From positions 3,185,826 to 3,249,825 of the forward strand of contig NZ_OZ024668.1 of assembly GCF_902497775.2 (NCBI RefSeq): a DNA stretch of 64,000 nucleotides, given 5' to 3'. Positions within the stretch are counted from its first letter, which is position 1, and each line of letters starts with the position of its first letter. Both the position numbers and the translations under genes were made by a program. The DNA comes from Pseudomonas fluorescens. Its GTDB lineage: Bacteria; Pseudomonadota; Gammaproteobacteria; Pseudomonadales; Pseudomonadaceae. This document shows positions 58,090 through 64,000 of this stretch, piece after piece. The notes below the pieces were generated by a model. That model was given only the letters and a program-made list of their open reading frames with translations. It ran no database searches and was not told the DNA's origin.

Positions 58090-58279
58090 AGCGCTGCCCT
58101 GATAATCAAGCCTTTTCTGGATTTGGTGCATCTCGTTCCTTGGGACTTGGCATCTTTTCTAGGAGGGGCTTTTTCATTCAAAAGACATAGATTGGCATCA
58201 AAGTGCTTGAATGAAAACCATCCTCTACGTGGGGTGGGCTCTATCGCTCATCGACCTAACGGACATTCTGGAGGTCATC

Positions 58280-58801
58280 TTGATTCTTATCATTTACGCT
58301 CATCCCTACCCCGAAAAATCACTTGTTAATCAAGCAATGCTCGAACGCGTATCCAGCAATCCGGACATAGTCATACGCTCCCTGTACGACCTTTATCCGG
58401 ACTTCAATATCGACGTTGAGGCTGAACAGAGAGCGGTCGATCAAGCACAGCTGCTCGTATTGCAACATCCGATGTATTGGTACAGCTCCCCGCCCCTTTT
58501 GAAATTATGGATCGATAAAGTATTCACTCACGGTTGGGCATACGGCAAAGGCTCTGTCGCCCTCAAAGATAAGAGTCTGCTGTGGGCCGTCACGACGGGT
58601 GGCGAGCACGATCATTTCCAAATAGGTGACCACCCAGGTTTCTCGGTGCTGGCTCAACCCCTCCACGCAACGGCAATCTATTGCAACATGCGCTGGCTGA
58701 ACCCGGTCGTGGTACACGGCGCGTATGCAGCTGCACCCGACTCCCTACACTCACAAATCGAGCACTATTACGCGCGCTTGGCCTCCTGGAAGGAAGATTG
58801 A
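58280..58801 (+). CDS. KefG/KefF-like NAD(P)H oxidoreductase
   Basis: The TTG at 58280 ([18 protein letters not shown]) is preceded by GGAGG at 5 bases and gives 173 residues; longer versions are unsupported. It has the flavodoxin-fold quinone-reductase pattern: [34 protein letters not shown] and VTTGGE. KefF and KefG are cytosolic subunits needed for full activity of the KefC and KefB potassium exporters. It is immediately upstream of such an exporter. Confidence 0.85.
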   Translation: MILIIYAHPYPEKSLVNQAMLERVSSNPDIVIRSLYDLYPDFNIDVEAEQRAVDQAQLLVLQHPMYWYSSPPLLKLWIDKVFTHGWAYGKGSVALKDKSLLWAVTTGGEHDHFQIGDHPGFSVLAQPLHATAIYCNMRWLNPVVVHGAYAAAPDSLHSQIEHYYARLASWKED

Positions 58802-58802
58802 T

Positions 58803-60614
58803 GTGGAAGCTCACAGCCTGATTGAAATGCTCATTTATTTGGGTTCAGCGGCCTTGATCGTACCTATTGCCGTGAGAATGGGCCTTGGCCCGGTGCTGGG
58901 CTATCTGCTCGCCGGGTGCCTTATCGGGCCTTGGGGGCTGAAGCTGGTCACGGATGTCCAGGCGATTCTAGAATTTGCCGAAATTGGCGTAGTGCTGATG
59001 TTATTCATCATCGGCCTTGAGCTTGATCCCAAACGGCTTTGGGCAATGCGCAGGATGGTGTTCGGTGGAGGTACGCTTCAGATGGTCGCGTGTGGTGTGG
59101 CCATCGCATTATTCTGCGCTGTGCTTGGCTTGAATTGGGCTGCGGCACTGCTCGTGGGGCTCACACTCAGCCTCTCTTCTACGGCAATAGCCATGCAAGC
59201 CATGAACGAGCGCAACCTAACCCCCACTTCGGTTGGCCGAAGCACCTTCGCAGTGTTGCTGTTTCAGGACATAGCCGCTATCCCACTAGTTGCTATGATT
59301 CCGCTCTTGGCAGCAACGGGCGGCACACCTTCCGGCGCAGACCTGGCACTATCGATCGCTAAAATTGTTGGTGCAATCGCTACTGTAGTGTTACTGGGCC
59401 AATATGTCTCCCGCCCCTTACTGCGCTTCGTAGCTCGCTCCGGGCTGCGCGAAATTTTCAGTGCTGTAGCACTCTTTCTGGTTTTCGGATTCGGCCTCCT
59501 TCTTGAAGAGGCTGGCTTGTCGATGGCGATGGGGGCATTCCTGGCAGGCGTTTTGCTGGCAAGCTCAGAATACCGCCATGCCCTGGAAAGCGATATTGAG
59601 CCCTTCAAAGGACTGCTGCTAGGTTTGTTCTTTATCGGCGTCGGGATGTCGATTGACTTTGGTACGCTATTCAATACGCCATTCAAAGTCATCGCTCTGA
59701 CAATCGGGTTCATCGCCATCAAACTGGTGGTGATCAAAGCCTCAGGCCGACTCTTGAATGTGCCTTCCGGTCAACGCTGGTGGCAGGCGGTGCTGCTAGG
59801 CCAAGGTAGCGAATTCGCTTTTGTAGTGTTCGGCGCTGCGACGATTGCAGGTTTGCTTACAGACCAGTGGGGAAAAAGCTTGACTCTGGCAGTAGCTCTG
59901 TCGATGTGCGTAACACCCGTGCTTATTTTGCTTCTCAACCGCTTGGAGTCTGCCTCTAAAAAATCCGGCCTGGAACCGGACACCATTGACCAACAAAACC
60001 CACTGGTGATCATCGCCGGATTCGGACGCTTCGGCCAAATAGCAGGTCGCCTGCTCATTTCCTGTGGAGTAGAGGTCGTGGTGCTCGATCATGATCCCGA
60101 CCATATTGAAACGCTGCGAAAATTTGGAGTGAAGGTGTTTTACGGCGACGCCACGCGGCTAGACCTGCTAGAAGCTGCGGGTGCAGCGAAGGCGGTTGTA
60201 CTGATCAACGCGATAGACGACCGAGCAGATAACCTGAAGCTGACAAGACTGGCCCAAGAGCACTTTCCACACGTGAAGCTCGTCGTACGCGCCCGGGACA
60301 TGGAGCACATTATTGCCCTTCGACAACTGGGGGTCGAAGCGGTTGAACGAGAAACCTTCGAGAGTGCCCTTTCCTTGGGCAGAACCGCCCTTGAGTTCAT
60401 AGGCGTGGGGCGCTATGAGGCACGTGAAAGAGCGGATCGATTCAGACGCCTGAATCTGCAGATGCTTGAAGAAATGTCTACACAACCAATGGATGATGCA
60501 AGTTTCAGGCATGATACGTATAAGCGAGCTAACGCTTTGCTGACGGAGATCTTCAATGAAGATCGAGCTCACCCAATCAATAACTGGCCAGAACAAGATC
60601 GAGCTGAGGATTAA
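58803..60614 (+). CDS. KefB/KefC-like glutathione-regulated K+/H+ antiporter
   Basis: The GTG at 58803 has AAGGAAG upstream and directly follows the KefG-like stop, giving 603 residues. About 12 membrane segments (1-385) include the CPA2 hallmark [21 protein letters not shown] cytosolic KTN/RCK domain begins [20 protein letters not shown] near 403. Kef systems are opened by glutathione adducts of electrophiles and acidify the cytosol to slow damage. That fits the theme of this cluster exactly. Confidence 0.9.
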   Translation: MEAHSLIEMLIYLGSAALIVPIAVRMGLGPVLGYLLAGCLIGPWGLKLVTDVQAILEFAEIGVVLMLFIIGLELDPKRLWAMRRMVFGGGTLQMVACGVAIALFCAVLGLNWAAALLVGLTLSLSSTAIAMQAMNERNLTPTSVGRSTFAVLLFQDIAAIPLVAMIPLLAATGGTPSGADLALSIAKIVGAIATVVLLGQYVSRPLLRFVARSGLREIFSAVALFLVFGFGLLLEEAGLSMAMGAFLAGVLLASSEYRHALESDIEPFKGLLLGLFFIGVGMSIDFGTLFNTPFKVIALTIGFIAIKLVVIKASGRLLNVPSGQRWWQAVLLGQGSEFAFVVFGAATIAGLLTDQWGKSLTLAVALSMCVTPVLILLLNRLESASKKSGLEPDTIDQQNPLVIIAGFGRFGQIAGRLLISCGVEVVVLDHDPDHIETLRKFGVKVFYGDATRLDLLEAAGAAKAVVLINAIDDRADNLKLTRLAQEHFPHVKLVVRARDMEHIIALRQLGVEAVERETFESALSLGRTALEFIGVGRYEARERADRFRRLNLQMLEEMSTQPMDDASFRHDTYKRANALLTEIFNEDRAHPINNWPEQDRAED

Positions 60615-60777
60615 GCACTTGGATAAGACCCGAACACTTGGCTTGCCTAAAGCCGCTGTACAGGCACTGGCAGCCGTGCGGGCGATGCCTAAAGCGCCAC
60701 ATGGCACGTAGTCTTTCGTGCAAGATGGGCGGTCGGGGCCGAATAAATCCATTCATCGAAATACTAGGACGTTAGCG

Positions 60778-61056
60778 ATGCCACCACTCGACGACCTTCG
60801 AGCCCAAATGATTGCCGCTGAGGAGTCCTTGAAAAAACTCGATATCGAAATGGAAAAGATCGAATACGACCCTCTTATCCCTGAGAGTGTCCAGGAGGCA
60901 AGGAAGCGAGTTCGTCAATTAATCGACACTATCCTTGCAGACTTCGGGGGCAATCCTGTTTTGGCTCCGATGGTTGCTGAACTTAGGTCGCTTTATCTTG
61001 ATAGGATTGAAGAGCACTTGCGTACAGTTCAAGGCCGAGAATCAGGAAGCTACTGA
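60778..61056 (+). CDS. Hypothetical helical protein
   Basis: The ATG at 60778 gives 92 residues that are almost entirely helical and charged (AAEESLKKLDIEMEKIEYD). No motif or family recognised. It lies 163 bases after the Kef gene, so membership of that operon is uncertain. Confidence 0.5.
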   Translation: MPPLDDLRAQMIAAEESLKKLDIEMEKIEYDPLIPESVQEARKRVRQLIDTILADFGGNPVLAPMVAELRSLYLDRIEEHLRTVQGRESGSY

Positions 61057-61171
61057 CTTGGCCGAAGCGTACAGTGGCAGACACCAACAGTTCCGTGCTT
61101 TCATTAGCCCTGCAGGGTCGACGCCGCCACCCTCTCTGCATCGCATGTCCTGAGCGACCATAGCGTCGGTA

Positions 61172-61486
61172 CTACACCCCTAAATCTGCAAAGAGCTCAT
61201 TCAACGTTACGACCAGTTGCTGCTCGTGACGCTTGTAGTAAGTCCACTTACCTACCTTGGTCGCAACAACCAGGCCTTGATCAGCGAGAGCTTTCAAGCA
61301 TAGGGAGGTAGCCGGCTGCGAAAGCCCGGCCTTTTCCTGAATGAGACTGGCGCAGACGCCATACACGTCAAAGGAATAAATCTGCGTCTGGTCATGGAAT
61401 GACGTGAAAGGGTCTTTCAGCCACATCAACACCTTTCTGCGCACAGGGCTGGAGAGTACTTTGAGCGTCTCATTCAAATCCATCAT
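61172..61486 (-). CDS. ArsR-family transcriptional regulator
   Basis: The 104-aa protein has the ArsR winged helix: LSSPVRRKVLMWLKDP, VCASLIQEKAGLSQPATSLC, LKALADQGLVVATKVGKWTY. The metal-binding CVC box of ArsR/SmtB is absent. A reactive cysteine (Cys in GVCASL or SLCLKAL) could sense electrophiles; this is inference. It follows the OYE gene at 61537-62661 and may regulate it through the inverted repeat at 62698-62719. Confidence 0.85.
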   Translation of the reverse strand: MMDLNETLKVLSSPVRRKVLMWLKDPFTSFHDQTQIYSFDVYGVCASLIQEKAGLSQPATSLCLKALADQGLVVATKVGKWTYYKRHEQQLVVTLNELFADLGV

Positions 61487-61536
61487 CTGGGTTGCTTCCT
61501 CCGCAAGCGGAGAGCTCCTATCGCAAACCGATCATC

Positions 61537-62661
61537 TTAAGCGTTGTAGAAAGGATAGTCGATGTAACCCTCCCCTCCTCCGCCATACAGCGTCGCAGCG
61601 TTGACTGGATTTAATCTCAGCCCGTTCCTGATGCGTAGCGGAAGATCTGGGTTAGCAATGAAGGTACGGCCAAAGCCAAACAGGTCTCCATACCCTTTTG
61701 CTAGAATTTCCTTCGCTTTCTCCTCTGTGTATCGTCCGGAATACATGATTGGCGCTGAAAACGCCTCGCGTAACGCTCTACGAAAAGAATCCGGCAGATC
61801 TGGAGCAGATTCCCAGTCAGCCTCTGCAATCGAAAGATATCCTACTCCCAACTCCTCAAGGATTTTAACGGCTTCGATATAGGTATGATGAGGATCGGGC
61901 TCCACAAGGCCTAAGTAGACACGCTCTTCCTGCGTGGTCTCGAACAATGGCGCAAACCGCACACCCACCCGCCCACCACCGAAAACACTGATCACCGCTT
62001 CGCAGATTTCACGAAGGAATCTCAGCCGATTAACCAACGATCCACCGTACTCATCAGTCCGGCGGTTGGTATGCTCGGAGATGAACTGGTTCACTAGGTA
62101 GCCATTGGCGCAGTGAAGCTCAACTCCGTCGAAGCCAGCTTTTTTGGCGTTCAATGCTGCCTTACGATATAGCTGGACAAGTTCCTTAACCTGATCAGTC
62201 GTCAACTCGACAGGCTCGCTGGGTTCAGCAAGTGCACCGGTTTGTGGGCCGGTTTCGATAAAGACTTTGACGGCCGTGGCACGAACAGCAGATGGCGCGA
62301 TCGGCGGATTTCCACCAGGTTGGAGACTGGTGTGTGACACGCGTCCTACATGCCAAAGCTGGCAAAAAATGACAGATCCTTCCGCATGGACTGCATCGGT
62401 TACTTTTCGCCAGCCTTCTACCTGATCATCGCTGTATATTCCAGGAGTCCAGGCGTAGCCCTGACCACGCGGTTCGATCTGGGCCCCTTCAGTAACCATG
62501 AAGCCTGCCGTGGCCCGTTGCCGGTAATAGGTAACCATCAGATCGTTGGGAATATCACCTGGTTGGGAGCTTCTGGAACGAGTCAGAGGAGGAAGCGAGA
62601 TACGATTCTTAAGCTCAAGGCCTCCAAGGGAAAGGGGTTGAAACAGGCTGAGATCAGTCAT
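61537..62661 (-). CDS. NemA-like Old Yellow Enzyme reductase
   Basis: The ATG at 62661 (MTDLSLFQPLSLGGLELKN) follows GAGG and gives 374 residues. It has RISLPPLTRSRS, CQLWHVGRVSHTSLQ, the canonical His183-Cys-Ala-Asn186 pair in ELHCANGYLVNQFI, and the FMN end GFGRTFIANPDLPLRI. Unlike the OYE at 56578 its active site is standard. It forms a two-gene unit with the ArsR regulator. Probable role: NADPH-dependent reduction of enones, nitro compounds or thiol-derived electrophiles. Confidence 0.9.
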   Translation of the reverse strand: MTDLSLFQPLSLGGLELKNRISLPPLTRSRSSQPGDIPNDLMVTYYRQRATAGFMVTEGAQIEPRGQGYAWTPGIYSDDQVEGWRKVTDAVHAEGSVIFCQLWHVGRVSHTSLQPGGNPPIAPSAVRATAVKVFIETGPQTGALAEPSEPVELTTDQVKELVQLYRKAALNAKKAGFDGVELHCANGYLVNQFISEHTNRRTDEYGGSLVNRLRFLREICEAVISVFGGGRVGVRFAPLFETTQEERVYLGLVEPDPHHTYIEAVKILEELGVGYLSIAEADWESAPDLPDSFRRALREAFSAPIMYSGRYTEEKAKEILAKGYGDLFGFGRTFIANPDLPLRIRNGLRLNPVNAATLYGGGGEGYIDYPFYNA

Positions 62662-62697
62662 GGTGCCTCTAAGATGATGAATGCCAAGACACATTAA

Positions 62698-62719
62698 CAC
62701 ATTCGAATGTATGAATGTG
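62698..62719. promoter_or_regulatory. Candidate ArsR operator
   Basis: CACATTC-GAATGTAT-GAATGTG has perfect 7-bp arms, located 37 bases before the OYE start on the minus strand. The spacer repeats GAATGT, giving a third half-site. ArsR-family operators are typically interrupted dyads with AT-rich arms of this kind. Confidence 0.55.
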
Positions 62720-62950
62720 TAATTTGCGACCTCGGCTGAAGTCTGCTAGAGCTTCCAGCTTGAGTAGGATTCTGAGGACGAAGTCTTGAGGTTGCAGGAA
62801 AGCCTTTACGACATTGCCGTTGAAGGGGCTGTTCCGAGGCGCGGAGGCTGTTACTCAGAAGAGTGGTAAATTGAATGGTGCTGGAGAGTTTTTCGACAAA
62901 AACCGAAAGCGTGTCTGCGGGCTTTGCCTCGTCATTGAATTAGTGATTTT

Positions 62951-63280
62951 CTAAAAACTGTGCTTAAGCTGAGAAAGGATTGCTTTTTTTAATGCACCGA
63001 CCGAGCGAGAGCCGGTCAATATCGAACACAAGTGGCCTTCGTGAAAAACAGCCAAAGATGGCACCGATCGAATACCGTATCTTTGGGAGATTTTCGGAGA
63101 AGCCGCTATATCAATCTTTCCAAATTTAACACGAGCATGAAGTTTATCCGCCAGGGCGTTAAATACTGGCTTCATCTCTTGACAGGGCTTACACCAAGAG
63201 GCGGCGAACAGAACAACACTGTTGCCTTTCGCCACGAATCTAGCAAACTGGCCAGCTTGTAACTCAATTATATAGCTCAT
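62951..63280 (-). CDS. Thioredoxin-family protein
   Basis: The 109-aa protein has active site WCKPC (C30, C33) with a lysine in place of glycine, which usually shifts the redox potential, and cis-Pro in SVPSLAVFHEG. It is a second, divergent thioredoxin of the cluster, transcribed in the same direction as the TetR gene to its right. Confidence 0.87.
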   Translation of the reverse strand: MSYIIELQAGQFARFVAKGNSVVLFAASWCKPCQEMKPVFNALADKLHARVKFGKIDIAASPKISQRYGIRSVPSLAVFHEGHLCSILTGSRSVGALKKAILSQLKHSF

Positions 63281-63512
63281 CTAAGTTTCTCTATACCATT
63301 TCAAGCCAGGGACAGCGAAACAGCTACTGTAGGACGTGCTCTAATTCTACGGAGTCAATTCGCTTGATTTTGAAATAAAAATCCAGACATGGAGATCTCT
63401 CTAACTATTACACCGTTTCGAATGGTCAGCACTGCGATAGATTCCCCCAACCCTAAGCTATACGAAGAGCACTTATAAAGCAGCGCTTTTCGAAGCTAAA
63501 ATCTGAGGCTAA

Positions 63513-64000
63513 TCAGTAATCTCGAACCTCTACAGCTGATTGTTCTAACGCTTCGAGTAAATAGTTGAATCCCTCAAGGGGGTCGGCAGACCTACCTATC
63601 GTCCAGTCAATAAGACTAGCACCTTCCAGTGCACTCAGCAGCATGAAAGCATAGGACTCGGCTGGCTTTACGAGCAACCAGTTATTTTTCACAGCGGCCT
63701 CACTGACAGCTTTTTTTAGCCACTCAAGCTGTGCCTCAAAAAACTGTTTTGTTAGCCCCTGGAGTGATGGTGGCAGTGCTGCCATTTCTGCCGCTAAGGC
63801 GCCACACAATGGAAGAAGCCCTTCATTGGCGCTTGAGGAAAATAGACGCGAGAACGCTCGTAGGCGCAAAATCGGATCTTGGTCAAGCTCTTCAATAGAG
63901 TACAAGGTTTCATCGAAGCGATTAATATAGTCCTTGATCAGCTCTTCACCCAAGCACTCCTTAGTCGGAAAATGGTGATGAATGCTGGCCTTTCGAATAC
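63513..64000 (-). CDS. TetR-family regulator, 5' end outside the window
   Basis: The visible part includes the end of the TetR helix-turn-helix (IRKASIHHHFPTKECLGEEL) running in frame to the window edge, then a helical ligand domain with FFEAQLEWLKKAVSEA. Only about 160 residues are visible; some 30-40 are missing. Its position beside the thiol-stress genes and the palindromes at four promoters make it the likely repressor of the cluster, equivalent to the TetR regulator reported in thiosulfinate-tolerance clusters. Confidence 0.85.
   Translation of the reverse strand, partial: IRKASIHHHFPTKECLGEELIKDYINRFDETLYSIEELDQDPILRLRAFSRLFSSSANEGLLPLCGALAAEMAALPPSLQGLTKQFFEAQLEWLKKAVSEAAVKNNWLLVKPAESYAFMLLSALEGASLIDWTIGRSADPLEGFNYLLEALEQSAVEVRDY

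Overview
The window looks like a Pseudomonas chromosome, probably of the fluorescens/putida type. The pointers are an MvaT-family nucleoid protein, a membrane PQQ dehydrogenase, a CstA/YbdD pair with a LytS/NarL-like two-component system, a Pseudomonas-type glutathione reductase, and moderately GC-rich genes interrupted by clearly AT-richer accessory blocks. All functions are read from sequence alone.

Layout. (1) 1-8.3 kb is ordinary chromosome: an HpaB/PvcC-type flavin monooxygenase, a glucose/quinate-type PQQ dehydrogenase, small membrane and envelope proteins, and a histidine phosphatase. (2) 7.6-13.2 kb is an integration scar. It holds a direct repeat, a tRNA 3'-end fragment, two remnants of the same kind of phage integrase, a putative ADP-ribosyltransferase toxin overlapping a pentapeptide-repeat protein, and an IS3-family element that landed inside one integrase remnant with a 3-bp target duplication. 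(3) 13.2-38.2 kb is a dense conflict/defence island: a 5'-truncated TPR-PIN protein with an MbcA/ParS-type partner; a reverse transcriptase fused to a trypsin-like protease and preceded by a structured retron-like RNA; an Mrr-like nuclease; a three-gene ABC-3C operon (nuclease-like effector, middle component, DUF3732 ATPase); an unknown gene and a SMEK-domain gene; a TetR regulator; the gamma-mobile-trio recombinase operon gmtY-gmtZ-gmtX; and a RloC-like zinc-hook ATPase opposite an unknown 471-aa gene. (4) 38.2-42 kb is scrap: a GlcG-like fragment, a 122-bp MITE inside the terminator of an mvaT paralogue, an IS21 end, a membrane protein and a frameshifted patatin.

(5) 42-64 kb is dominated by thiol/electrophile-stress genes: alpha/beta hydrolase, two AhpD-like proteins, a FrnE-type DsbA, OsmC, two thioredoxins, glutathione reductase, two Old Yellow Enzymes, a tautomerase, a KefG/KefC-like glutathione-gated potassium exporter, an ArsR regulator and a TetR regulator cut by the window end. 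This gene set matches the published allicin/thiosulfinate-tolerance clusters of Pseudomonas and Pantoea. It is interrupted by a second copy of the IS3 element, a carbon-starvation transporter with its sensor/regulator pair, and a secreted 13-residue-repeat protein.

The strongest new signal is regulatory. Four transcription units of the stress cluster begin with the same promoter, TTGCMM-17/18-TAGNNT, whose spacer is filled by an 18-bp palindrome close to CTACCAWCTAGWTGGTAG. This is the expected layout of a repressor operator, and the TetR protein at the right edge is the obvious candidate. Other points of note are the retron-like RNA at 15522-15656, the putative GMT recombination site at 26669-26688, and a His-to-Met change in the active site of one Old Yellow Enzyme.
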